Shown: positions 49,908 through 61,812 of the stretch, one piece after another | How positions within the stretch are numbered: the stretch's first letter is position 1 | Layout: every line of letters begins with the position of its first letter | Source of the DNA: Ciona savignyi | Taxonomy: Eukaryota; Chordata; Ascidiacea; Phlebobranchia; Cionidae | DNA length: 64,000 bases | Direction of reading: 5' to 3' | Assembly (NCBI GenBank): GCA_000149265.1 | Contig: CH003075.1 | Location: forward strand, 327,429-391,428 | The notes under the pieces: generated by a model | The model's input: only the letters and a program-made list of their open reading frames with translations | Told to the model about the DNA's origin: nothing | Database searches by the model: none | Translations under genes and position numbers: made by a program

Positions 49908-51211
49908 CTCGTTACAGTTCATTTATTGATAGCGCACATGTTATGCCTTAACACTGCACTATACTTGATTCGTTCTTGTTGCATTTCTACTTTTCCGCAC
50001 TTTCGTCAATGTCAATCGCACGACACGTTTTGCTTATATATACCCTTATTCACTTCAAACACATAGTTTCCTGAAGCAATGTTCTGTTCTTATACTGCCA
50101 CCTATTTTGGCTGTGTTTTATTTTTCAAATACACCTACGACTAAGGGTGTGTTCCCACTAAGGTTTGACAACCCGTTGTCGCACCTGGTAGCGGTTGCCG
50201 GTGCGTTCACACACGACCGAAAAGGAGCGTTCACACTCAGTCGTTTCGACAAACAGGAATCGAGTTTTTTGCAAGTGTGGACGACATTATTTCTGGCACC
50301 GCGCCTGGTTTGGTAACCAGGAAAATAGAAGGTTTCGATCTTGAGACAGCGCAGTAAGTTTTACTGGCACACAGTGAACAAATTATAAGATTTATTGGGG
50401 ATAATATAGGTGTGCTAGTGAGGTATGATAGGACTATAGCCTGTAATGTTAATAGTCAATAACGAACAACAATGGAACCTACAAAACGGCAAAGTAGGCC
50501 TATATTATAGCACTATTTTTTTTGTTAATTTGATGTAATTACAGATGGCAATAGAAAAAATAAAACTTTATTATGATCAGCTTGGGCTATACCACTATCT
50601 ATCAAAGTTGGTTCAGTTTGCGAAAAGTCGTGAGAATAATAGCACCCTTAATTTTCTTGGTAGGAAAACTTCATAGTTTATGGTCACAGTTGGGTTATAG
50701 GGTAAAGGGGCGCATTATTGGGTAAAGTTTAAACGATTTGGGGTAAACATTGTGCTACCAATAAGAATATTATTGGGTCGTTGTAAAATCGGTATATGTT
50801 GTCAAATAACTATTCGTTAATAATGCCGTACTGTAATTGTCCGAACTGAGCTCCAGTTGGCTTTTTAAAGTATAGAGCCACTGGCAAGAAACGTTTTACA
50901 ACCAGCATGTACTATTATAGGCCGGCATGGAGTAGGTTTCGAATTAACGATACGAATATTTATTTAAAACTTAGGCAATGTGCAGACATTTGACGTCAAA
51001 AGATTGGAAATCGAAACCATCTCTCGCAAGAGGCAAGGTGATTATTACCTTGGGCTTATATAGCGGGCATCGCCTGATTAAGATCATATGATATACAACA
51101 CACTGTATTAGCTTCAGAAGCCCTACGATTGGCACCAGGTACAATCTTGCGGTTGACCGGTCAGCCTTTTTTCATATTCGTGAAGTTAATTTGACGATTG
51201 GTTGTGTGATA

Positions 51212-52175
51212 CAGGCCCGGTGCTAGGAACCGCAGGGCCCAATTAGAAATGTGATGGCGGGGCCCCTACTCTTTATAGCAAAATTTATGGGTTTTTATAT
51301 ATCATAAAATATATACCAGTACATACAAACTACAAAAATGGACATTTAATACTTGCTATAAAACAAATTAAAGGTGGATGCTTATTTATGATATACAGTA
51401 GAACCCCGCTTACCTGACCACCTATAGGACCGTGATCAAGCGGTCGCGTTAGCGGGGTGGTCGCGTTAGTGAATTTTGATTTGCAGCAAGTTGTCGTCAT
51501 ATGCAGCTTAAACATCTGCATTTTACTAATTTTTCACCAAATGCCATTATATTTATCAGATACTGCAGAATGAATTTAATACTAGATTTTATCTTGTAGG
51601 ATTCAGTTCTGTCTGCCACATTTTTTTGTGTGCGCTTATTTATTCTTATTGTTTTGGTCATAAATAAAATTTAACCTTGTTATTTTGGTGACAAAGGGAA
51701 ATTATTTAGCACATGTGTTTACTTAAGCGGAGTCAAATTTGAAGTTTTGGACCAAAATATGGCGGTCCTGGTCTGGAAACCGGGGTGGTCGCGTTATTGA
51801 AACAGAATACAATGCATTACCATAGTAAATTATTTGGACCGACTAAAGTGGTCTTGATAGTGAGGTGGTCGTATTATCGAGGTGGTCTCCAAGCGGGGTT
51901 CCACTGTTTTGTTTTACTTCCAAACATATATATACTGTATATATGCAACCATATTCATTATGACGTAACAGGCAGACACAGAAATATAAATTTGACTTAG
52001 TTACGATGCATAACAAATTGATATTATGAGAAAGAATATTATTTCACTTTTTATTTTACGTTTCAGTAGTATTTTAAACCTCGTAATACAGAAAGACCCC
52101 CGCTAGCGCGGGGCCCCTTCAAGGTGCGGGGCCCAATTTGATCTAATCGGCCAAATCGGCCTAGAACCGGCCCTG
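51212..52175. mobile_element. hAT-like element carrying a second inserted element
   Basis: Ends CAGGCCCGGTGCTAGGAACC and GGCCTAGAACCGGCCCTG are inverted. Flanks TGTGTGAT (51203-51210) and TGTGTGAA (52176-52183) look like an 8-bp target duplication. Of its 964 bp, 511 belong to the element inserted at 51396-51906, so the original was about 453 bp. GGGGCCC blocks lie near both ends. Confidence 0.8.
51396..51906. mobile_element. Inverted-repeat DNA element, copy 2 (511 bp)
   Basis: Same family as 11214-11733, with the left end CAGTAGAACCCCGCTTACCT, the same TGACCACCTATRGGACCGT block, and the right end GCGGGGTTCCACTG. It is nested inside the hAT-like element at 51212-52175 and is therefore younger. 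Slightly better preserved than copy 1. Confidence 0.8.
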
Positions 52176-53495
52176 TGTGTGAATGTGGCCTTTGGTGAAA
52201 TAATTCGCACTTACGTTGCTTTTGTATTTTTATCACTGGTTAGCTGTGGGTGGTAGCAGCTGCTATTGACGAGATCTATAAAGGCCGAGAAACATTTTTT
52301 TTAACATTAAATAAATCCTGTGTATAAATAAAAACAGTTTCCATGTTAACACAATATTTTGTTCTTTCAAGTGCATGGGCATATGACGGGCGTTAGGCCT
52401 GTGCTAGGTTTATAAATCGAAGTAAATAAATTGTATAATTTCGTAAAATAGCTATCAGCTTCGTTTAATTTGTAAAGGCTATTCAAGATAAAGAAATATT
52501 TCCATGAATCAAGTGATATAATTTAGAGGTTTGCATTTCTATGTCTATTATGCTGTTCATAAATGTAAACCGAAACCAGAGATAGAATTGAAAATTAAAT
52601 AATACTTGTAAGCGCAACTAGTTTAGGCTTACGAAGTAAAACCTTCGTCTATACAAGTTTCCTAGAAGTTCCACGCAAGGAAGTTAAACCGTATGGAGTA
52701 TAAAAGTATTAAGCGCATCCTGCTAACTTAAAAGTGTCTAGTAAGAACAAGATTAAAAGGAACTATTCCAGTTCGCCTATCCGCAGAACACAGATCGAGC
52801 TACATAATAGAAGACAACCGTGTTATATATATGCTGGAATGTCGGTAAGAGTGTCGACTGACAACAAGCTCCCCCAAATAAGTTTAAAGAAACCTTTGGC
52901 AATAGAACAAACGTCTCATAGTATTTTTATATTATCACTCTGTTAATGTAAAAATGCAGAAAAGTAATCTTTAGGTCCCATCATGCCCTCGGTCGGGTCA
53001 CATTGCAATATGTGAAATACTTTTGCTACAATAATGCCTGAGTTCGGGTGACCGCTAATTAGCTTGACTGAGGACATAGTATAGAACAGGTAGCAGCTGG
53101 TGTTTAAAATCGTCTAAATCTAAATCGTTATAGAAGTCTAAATCGTATTATGTCGTATAACTTCAGATTATCAACGCGTAAGCTTTTAGATGGCCAACCA
53201 ATTTATATACTCGGTCGGAACTAACGAGTGATAGTGTCTTACCTATGGTGTTTAAATCAGTAGGCTATGTTTTTGCTGAGGGTAAGAATGATGGTAATTT
53301 GTTTTGGCTCGAAACGTGCCGCCTGGCTTATTAAGATGTTTCATTAAATAAGATTCTAGGCGGAAATCGCCTGCACCAAGTTGATTATTGTGTTGAACTA
53401 TAAAATAGTTGGTAGGGCTTAATAGGAAAGAACGTCAGTTGTCTATAGGCTGCCGAAATATTAATCGATTGAAACAAAGCGATGTGAGTAACTTT

Positions 53496-53700
53496 CGCAA
53501 GGCACTTACAGTAGGACGCATGGATTTAGTAAATTAATAGGTTTGCTAAAACGGAAAGAACATCTCAATCATATATAGTGCACTACAATAATCCCGGTAA
53601 CTCTGCAGTGTGCGCTAAGTGCGGTAACCTGAAGATGGCTCGTGTAATATCGCACTTTCCAGATTTGCGGGCTGATTAAACGATTGGCAGTGCGAATGCA
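53496..53700 (+). mobile_element. Degenerate SINE remnant
   Basis: Blocks such as CGCAAGGCACTTACAG, ATCATATATAGTGCACTACA and CCCGGTAACTCTGCAGTG follow the order of the SINE family but with many changes and no recognisable tail. Confidence 0.5.
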
Positions 53701-54657
53701 TTAATTGGTGCAAAAATTCGTACTTGTCGTGGTTTGGTAATATTTTTATTTTATCACTGGTTGTTGGTGGCAGCAGCTGATAATAGCAACAGACGCATAT
53801 AAACGCACAGAAACCAGTTTATTTATATTTAATGCTCTGTATAATCATAGAAACTTTATACATATATCATAGACAATCTATATGTATACATTTATATATA
53901 CATAAACACTTTATAGGCTATGTATAGGGAGTGTATGGTATATTCAAGCACAGTTATCATATTAACAGTTTAATGTAGATTGGACCAGATTTTGTGATTT
54001 AGAGAATGACGGTGTCTGGCATTTATACTGGTTTATAAATTCAGTTGAAGTAAATTGTTTTAGTTTTCTATAAATAGTTTCAGCTTCGTTTAAAATATTT
54101 TTTTGTTTTGTTTTGTAACGGTTCGCTGGCATACAAATATTTCTACTGATTGCGTGATAAAATCATAGAAAACTATTTTATAGATTTTTTTTTATTTCTA
54201 TGTCTATTATGACGTTGGTAACAGTAAACTAAACACGCAAATGGATTTTATAATTATTTTCTGTTAAAGCAAGCAACCGGTTAAAGCAAGTGAAACGGAT
54301 AATATAAAGAATTAATCAAGTTTTGTTTAAGAAACCGTATGACGTGGAACCAAGTTACGACGTTTTCGACAAGAACAGGACTGAATAATGATTATTCCAG
54401 TAAGGATTATTCCTAAATCCTAACGTTTAGGCCTCCATGGCTATATGGACATAAGGCTAAACCAATAAGAATACAACATTATGCAAAAACAGAATTTGTT
54501 TTTCTTAACTTTTACTACTAATTTGTAATCACTAATACCTTATTTTTAACACCTGGTCCCTTTTTATTCATTATTTATTCCACTAATTTTCATGTTTCAG
54601 GTTTATTTTGTCTAAGATGTGACCAATCCTTTTAAACTAATTTTAAATTAATAGTTT

Positions 54658-56421
54658 ATGATGAGTCGCCGTAGAAGAGAAAAATTTCGACCAATTTTGC
54701 CCCGACCTGGTGGTACTAACAATCCTCCACTTGTGACATCACAAAAGGAAGAGAAAATAAAAAATGATTCTATAAAATCTAATGAGATTTTTAAAGAACA
54801 GTTTCCTCTAAACTGTGTTGATGTTGAAGTTGGTAAAGTACCAGATCCGGTTGTTTTAGATAAAAATTTGGAAACAGAGTCTAAACAACCAAAAACTGAT
54901 TCTGTGGTACAAGAATCAAAGAGTTCAATTTCAGATAATATATTGTCATCAACTGATCAAAACACCTCATCTGAATCCACAACTAATCTGCCTCGAATGG
55001 AAGACAATGATAAACAAGCAGAAAAGCTCGCTGTTAAAGCTCCACCAGCTTCTAGAAGACGTCGTATGATGGCAAAACCCTCTACCAAAAGAACATCAAA
55101 ACCTAGCCCTACTCTGCCAAAATCTCCGACCAACAACATAGAAAAGAAAACTGATAAAATGCTAGAACATCCAGTTACAATCCTTTCAGAATCAGTTGAA
55201 ACAATTGCAGTTCCTCTTCCAGCTATTGAAGAAATTGTTTGTTCAGGTACAAATAGCAATGGGACTTGTGATGATGCTGTACCGGTTGCTATTACTATGC
55301 CATCGTTTTCTAAAACCATGGAATCCTTAAATAATACAAAAAGTATTGAAAATCCCCATACTACCTCTGAAAATTATCAAGTTGAGCTAATTGACCAGTC
55401 ATCTAGTTATATTGTCTTAGAACACCCTGTAAGCCAAGATATTCCACCCACACCAGTTTTAAACAGCCAAATGTCTCCTGTAAAGCAAGTTGGGAAGACT
55501 AAATCACCAACGTCAAATGCAAAACAAGCACGAAAAATAAAAGAAGCTTCAGATACAGTAAGAAGAGACCATCAAAACAGAAAAATTGCAATGGAAAAAT
55601 TGAACCTTATGAAGCAAAATTTGGTAGGTTGTAATGAAGAAGAAAAAAAGAAAATAAAATGGCCAACTTTGGATCATAATTTGGTGTCAATGTCAGATTT
55701 GATTTACCTTAACCCACCCGTCGGAACTGGAAAGGAATTAGGAATTCGCGCAAAGCACAGAAAAGCCATGGAAATGGCTGAAAATGAGCGAGAGACTCCT
55801 AAACCACCGCCATCTCCTGTTGCGCCTGCCAGTCCACTTACTTCTACTACTCCTGCTGATCCTGAACCACAGCAGTCACTTGTACCTCAAATTCGAGTAA
55901 ACGAAGATGGAAGCATTGTCATTGATGAGGAGAGTTTGACAATTAAAAGTCCACCGAGGCCAGGCGGTGCTATCACTGATGGGCCAACTTTGTATGAGAG
56001 TGGCCTGTACAACACAATCAATCAGTGCAGCTTCAGAAAGCGACCTTGGGCTAAGTCATCTAGATGGCTGTGGTCCGAGAAACAAACAAAGAAATTCTAT
56101 GCAGCTTTGAGAGTGGTGGGTGCTGACTTCGGTCTGATGAGCGCGATGTTTCGGAAACGTAGTCGAGACGATTTGCGAAGAAAATTTCTATTGGAAAGCC
56201 GGAACAATTTAACCCAGGTAGACGAAGCCCTGAGCCAACAGCATCTGAGCAACTGGACCGATGAGATGTTCATGCCTGAGTCCTCTTCTGAAGACGAGAT
56301 GGAAAAGGCTCGGAAGAGAAAAAAGAAAAAATCGACATCAAAATCGGACAAGATACCCAAACCTCAATCTGGTAAAAACTTGACACAGGTCATAATACCT
56401 GTTCCGAGTGTTGTTTTATAA
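54658..56421 (+). CDS. BDP1: BDP1 homologue, TFIIIB B'' subunit (single exon)
   Basis: BDP1 joins TBP and BRF1 in TFIIIB, which positions RNA polymerase III on tRNA and 5S genes. One uninterrupted frame of 587 residues. The N-terminus RRRREKFRPILPRPGG resembles the basic start of animal BDP1. A Ser/Thr/Pro-rich stretch follows, then a charged helical segment (about 295-325, with TVRRDHQNRKIAMEKL) and MSDLIYLNPP. The SANT domain is at about 465-515 (RWLWSEKQTKKFYAALRVVG, FGLMSAMFRKRSRDDLRRKF), followed by NLTQVDEAL. Length is close to yeast Bdp1 and far below the roughly 2,600 residues of human BDP1, which carries long C-terminal repeats absent here. An acceptor-like CATGTTTCAG 57 bp upstream of the ATG suggests a 5' UTR intron or trans-splicing. 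Confidence 0.88.
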   Translation: MMSRRRREKFRPILPRPGGTNNPPLVTSQKEEKIKNDSIKSNEIFKEQFPLNCVDVEVGKVPDPVVLDKNLETESKQPKTDSVVQESKSSISDNILSSTDQNTSSESTTNLPRMEDNDKQAEKLAVKAPPASRRRRMMAKPSTKRTSKPSPTLPKSPTNNIEKKTDKMLEHPVTILSESVETIAVPLPAIEEIVCSGTNSNGTCDDAVPVAITMPSFSKTMESLNNTKSIENPHTTSENYQVELIDQSSSYIVLEHPVSQDIPPTPVLNSQMSPVKQVGKTKSPTSNAKQARKIKEASDTVRRDHQNRKIAMEKLNLMKQNLVGCNEEEKKKIKWPTLDHNLVSMSDLIYLNPPVGTGKELGIRAKHRKAMEMAENERETPKPPPSPVAPASPLTSTTPADPEPQQSLVPQIRVNEDGSIVIDEESLTIKSPPRPGGAITDGPTLYESGLYNTINQCSFRKRPWAKSSRWLWSEKQTKKFYAALRVVGADFGLMSAMFRKRSRDDLRRKFLLESRNNLTQVDEALSQQHLSNWTDEMFMPESSSEDEMEKARKRKKKKSTSKSDKIPKPQSGKNLTQVIIPVPSVVL

Positions 56422-58279
56422 CAAAAGCTAGAGTGCTATCAGGCACACTACCTTTATGTTATTGATAATTTAAATTATATTTATATATTTTTTATGGGCT
56501 TAAGTCTATGAAACAGTATATTTGTTGGTTGACATCTAAGTTTATTTTTGAACCTGTTCAGTTGAGTACAAAATACAATTTACAAATGTTCTATAATACA
56601 ATGTCCTTCTATCTGCATAAGAAGTAATATTTTTATTTTATTGTGTATTTTTTGGTGAAAGTAATAATGTGTTAATATTAGCTTTTGTTAACGTGGTGAG
56701 TTAAGGGTTTAGAAAATGTGGGGTAGAAGTTTGTTTTTATCAGGTAAATGGGGGTAATGGTACATTTATACCATACTTAAAAATGGGGCATATGCATTAA
56801 ATAAAATATTTATATTGTATTTTTATAACGTAGGACCCTCTCATTGGCTGCTTTCGCAATGAGCGTATTCACACTGCCATGCCCAAGTATTCATAGAATT
56901 ATGAATAATGATTTAATTGCTGCCCTAAAATAATTTAACTTGGTTGTGTTATGACAAATATAGTTATAAAACGCTGTTGTATGCCTTAAAATATCTGTGT
57001 ACTTTCCCATTTAGTTCCTTTTTGTTAAAGAATTTTTTGAATTAAAGTTTTGATTTCTATTTATATTCTGTTTTGAACTCTGCATAATGTTAATATATAT
57101 CATGGTCACTAAAATTGCTTTTAACATCATTGCCACTTAAGCCATTTAGGAAAATTCGGATTAGTTTATCATGAACTCATTACGGTTGGAGAAAAGTATT
57201 ATTCATGGTTTAATTAAATTGTTGCTCAGTAATTATTGCAATAAAGTTATCATCATCTCACATTGTATATTTTTATTATAGAATAAGTACACATTTGTCC
57301 CATGCAGAAAAACCTATGTTATCACACATGGTCAGATTACTTCGTGCCCACAGTAAAAACATGTTTGCAAAGAATTGATGAAATATTGCAGTTGCTTTTA
57401 TTATAGTTTATATTGCATAAGACTGTGGTTTGTTTATTAAACATCAGGAATCATTATTTGTTTTAATTGTTAGCATTAAACGACAAATGATCCATCCATA
57501 CATTAGGTGCACCTGCTTATGGTCCTGTAATAATATTTGAATATTAGTAACAAAACGTTTTCTGTTTTAAATTATCCTCAAAATTGCCACAAACCCACAA
57601 GTGTTTCAAAAATGCAAAGTATTTATTTAGCAAATACTCATTGCGCAGTAAAGTAGACAGTAAGTGCACATCTTTGATATGGAGCAATCTGAATAATGGT
57701 GTCTACTTTTGGAATATAAAAAGTATTTTATATATATATATCCACAAATAATTTTAATCAACATGAAAACACAACGGTTAACTTTAATATCAACATGCAA
57801 TGAGTGTTATGAAGATGGTAATATACAGTGCATAGTTCAATGGGTCAAACAAGATACAAATATATACATAAACTGTAATTTATACATAAAAATCAATTAG
57901 ATTTCTATGGATATGAGTGTTTTAGTTGAGTGATTTATCAATCGATTTCTAAGATTATTCAAAAAGGCAGAATACATACAATAAAAAGACTGAATGTTAA
58001 AAGGGTAGTGGTTGGTTTTAACAAAAAATAGGAAAAAATACATGGTGTGATGGGCCCAAAGAGAGTGTTCTGCAAATGGTACCGTACGGACTATTGTCCA
58101 TAAGTCTTTTATAAGGGCCATAGAAGATATAAGTGATGTACTATAAAAACATAAACTACACATTGGTGACTGCACATTGAGGTATAAAAATGTTACCAAC
58201 TTTCTGATTTTTGCATGTAAACTGGTTAATGCACAGTTTGGATGTTTTTTTAAAACCATTAAAATAATGATGTATGACT
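56422..58279. other. Convergent intergenic region, BDP1 to pirin
   Basis: AT-rich spacer between two 3' ends. AATAAA motifs near 56800 and 57240 could serve the BDP1 transcript. No gene or SINE recognised; the frames at 57709-57900 and 57897-58259 lack domain similarity. Confidence 0.5.
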
Positions 58280-61200
58280 TTAACCATTAATTTTATTTCG
58301 GCTGTGAGAACTTTTCCACGCCGGAGCACGTTCAAATCCATTCAAACCTTGCTGGAAATCATATAAGGTTCTCTGCACTTCCTCTTGGGTGTTCATCACA
58401 AAGGGTCCTGTTGTACAAAGTCATTTTCTCTTATGATGTACGGTATTCGTTGGCTAAGCAATTAACAATTTTTATCATGAACCTGATCCATTAGTTTCAA
58501 ATAATACATTTCAATTTAATATCAAATAATTTTTGACTACTTTTGACTATATTCGGACAAATGCCAGCGCTATAACGACTACCATTTTCCACCCTTTTAA
58601 AGAGATGAGTAGGCCTATTGAGTAAGGAGTATCTTATATCAGACTTAACTCTTATATAAAATGTGGGGTAAAACAATTTTGTTTCAATACTTATCTAATA
58701 CATGGCCAGGACATCTTACCATGTTGAACAACTGGTTCATTGATCGGTTCTCCAGCTATGAGCAGAAAACGTGTTTGCTCATTAGATCGGTTTTCCAACA
58801 AAACTGAATCCCCATCCCCAAACACTACAATGTGGTGAGCTGATATCTGCAAGTTCAATTAAAATGTTGAAAACAAATTGACTTCAGGTTTTGCTTTTTA
58901 TACAACTGTATTGCTATTGAAATTAGTTAAATAATACCACGCTTTTATCTCTAAAAATTGGATGATTTGTTTCATTCAAGATAAGCATGTTTTCCCGTTT
59001 TGCATATAAAACCATAATACAAATTTTGTAATGCATATATATTTAATGGTGCACAAGATTATGCTTTGATGAGGACCAAATCAATAATTAAGTTGATATA
59101 ATGAAACAAAAAGTTGAATAAAAAAGAATCATCTCACCTCTTCCCCAGCAATATATGCTGTTCCAAGCAAAGTGTAGACAAAAGTTGTCCAGCCTTCTGG
59201 TATGGATTGCACATGCTTGGAGCCTGGATCCAGTGTGAAATCCAGGTATGATGTAGGTGTACGGGTGTACACTTTTGACTGATGAGAATTAGTTCAATTT
59301 TATATTCACACATTAGTAACAGTTTTTAGATAAAGGCAAAACTATAAAAGTAAAAACACATTCGATTTTAAACATTTTGTTATATATTTATTTATATGGT
59401 AATACAGGGTTTTCTAAAAAAGTATGTTTTTACCTTTAGCGTATATTTTATATCAGAGCATTTTAAATCTGAAAATTTGAAAATAATTGGGTTATTAACT
59501 CAGATTATCAAACATCAAATGATAATTACCTTTACTCCAAGAGCTTCTCCAGAAATAACAGCTACTTTTACTCCATTTTTATTGGCTTTGGGAATATCCT
59601 TGCTATGAAGCTCCTGCATGTTTAGTTATCGATTGTTATTAAGTAATGTGTCTATTGTATCGTGGTAGGTGGATAAGCCGCAGGATATCTAGGATTAGCA
59701 TAAGCATATAGGTTGGAACAAAAAACCCTGTGGGCTAGCTACTGCAATAGCATTTAGCCACATGTAATCAGGGACAAAAATCCGTCAAATTTCGGGCGAG
59801 TAAAAAAAAGATCATGGGAGTAAACATAGCGCGCAACCATGGTTTGTATGACATAACAACAGTTTAAATGTGGTATTATAACAATCTTACATTATGATGC
59901 TGTATATTTCAGTATTTGGACTCGCCGTATGTACAATAAAAAGGTTATACTCCAGTTAAATAGAAAACGACCACGGTAAACGGTAATTAGTTTTTATATT
60001 AATTAACAATTTATGTAATTCCATTGGCTGAATTAATATGCCAGTTTGTCCATTTAATCCACAAGTTTAGGTATCCCAGAAGTATATATATAGATGAAGG
60101 AATAATGTGACAATTATAGTAGTCACAGGAGTTTTCAGAACACACTGTTGGGACAGTTTTCAGCACTGAGTGCCAGACAACAAGGTTGGATTGATCACAT
60201 AAAGTAAAAGATATACCTGATAAGCTGGCTCACACATTTTGTGTGTACTTTTGAGATTGACCCATAATTGCATCACCCATACTTCTTCGTCTGAATATGG
60301 CATTTCAGAATGTACAACTCCACGTCCTATATTGTCATTGTTATGTAATACACTATACATTGTTCAAGTTCTCCATTCAGAATCTTATTAATATTTACAC
60401 CTCAATAAGTTTTTACATTTATAAACCGAGTTGAAATAAAATGCATGGTATTCAGAATGTCTGTGTTCAGTTAGCTCTGCAGGTAGGCTAACTATCTAGT
60501 GCCCTTGTGCAACGCATTCAGTAGATGTTGCCTAAAAAAGTTTAAGGGAGTTCAAACACTCCATGGATTTAACAAAAACCATCTAAATTATATTCAACAC
60601 ACTGAAATATTGCAATGGGCACAAGTACAGGGTAATCTCATGATTAGCCATTTTATATTGCACTGTGTGTTGCCATCCCCATGATAGCATAAGTACTTCT
60701 CATAAAACTGCAAATGGCACCTGCTGTCATCCATTGTATATCTCCCTCCCTTATAATACCACGATGTCCACAAAAGTCTTCATGTTCTACTGCTCCATTC
60801 AATACATAAGACACAGTTTCAAACCCTTCTATGGGGATGGTCTGGAAACCCTGACGAAGTGTAAGCAGATTGTATCAAGTCACAATGGCCAATGGTAGGA
60901 ACATTTATTCAATTCGTTCAACAGGTATTGCTAAATAAATAAACTAAATAATTTGTATTAACTGTAGAAAAAAACAAACAAAAAAACTAAGTTATGTACT
61001 ATATATGATCAAAGAATAGTGGTCTTGTGTAACAGTTTATTAGTTAAAAAATTTTTAAATTTTATGTTCGAACCTGCAGGTTTTACCACCTTTCCTTCAT
61101 CTAAAAGTAGAAATGGGTCGAGATTTCTCAGTTCAGGTCTTCCAACACTTCGCCTTACCCTTGCCCCAACACCTTCACTCACTTCTCTACTCAGCAACTT

Positions 61201-61812
61201 TGTAATGATCTAGTTAGGAGAAAGTATGTTCAGATAGAGACTTCTCAGAAGAGTATATAACCTATGCTATGCAGCGATTACGTTAAACACTAATTGTTTA
61301 TGCAAGTGTAATTTTATGTTTTGCACGGTTTGTAATCAAACATTTTTTACAATACAAACAAATATGTCGGACATAATTGATTGCACAAACATAATAGTAC
61401 GGATTGAATTCAATATAGAATAATAACCAATTTGTACCAGTATTGTAACCATATCAAAACAGAATGAAAACTAAATTTGTAAGGTCAGTATAAACCAAAA
61501 ATCAGTTCAACTAATCTCTAAAAACTTAACAATTAACTTTGGACTAGGTACAAATAATACCTGAAATATACACCAGTTTCATGTGGACACAATAAACAAC
61601 CATTAGGACTTTAATTTTCTAAACTAGAAACAGCAACATTGACAACATATCTCAAGTGAGGCTGACAATACCAGTAAAATATCCCATCTTACCTTTCTAT
61701 TTGCAGTCATTGCATAAGAGAAATTTAAACCAGAAGACCGTACCAAAATGGCTCGCGGTGCTAATAATAATAAACAGCAGGTTAATAAAAACCGAAGCGT
61801 AATGGATCGCAT
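58280..61812 (-). CDS. PIR: Pirin, with a one-base insertion in exon 3
   Basis: Bicupin-fold, iron-binding nuclear protein, a redox-sensitive NF-kappa-B cofactor in vertebrates. Coding exons: 61693-61812, 61074-61209, 60721-60850, 60217-60326, 59530-59613, 59138-59278, 58720-58846 and 58280-58407. Landmarks include LSREVSEGVGARVRR, GRPELRNLDPFLL, HEDFCGHRG, WMTAGRGVVHSEMP, VAVISGEALGVKSKV and GPFVMNTQEEV. All exon phases agree only if one base is removed from exon 3 at 60827-60828 (plus strand TT). There the phase-consistent frame reads FPDHPHR and then shifts to GFETVSY. Counting without the extra base, the product is 324 residues from MRSITL or 290 from the inner MTANRK; human pirin has 290. 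The longer start adds a hydrophobic, signal-like N-terminus (RFLLTCCLLLLAP). Confidence 0.93.

Larger units (their letters stand above)
49908..54657. other. Intergenic, DDIT4-like gene to BDP1
   Basis: Nearly 5 kb without a recognised gene. It contains a nested pair of DNA elements (51212-52175), degenerate SINE traces near 51020-51160 and 53496-53700, and a 70-codon frame at 52734-52946 with reasonable composition but no known family. The BDP1 5' UTR ends at its right edge after a clear acceptor (CATGTTTCAG, to 54600). Confidence 0.5.

Noticed and set aside
52734-52946. 70-codon frame followed by an internal GTAAGA donor-like site as an upstream BDP1 exon
   Set aside because: The frame begins with GTG rather than ATG, and BDP1 has its own start motif immediately after a clear acceptor at 54600. 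No evidence links the two.
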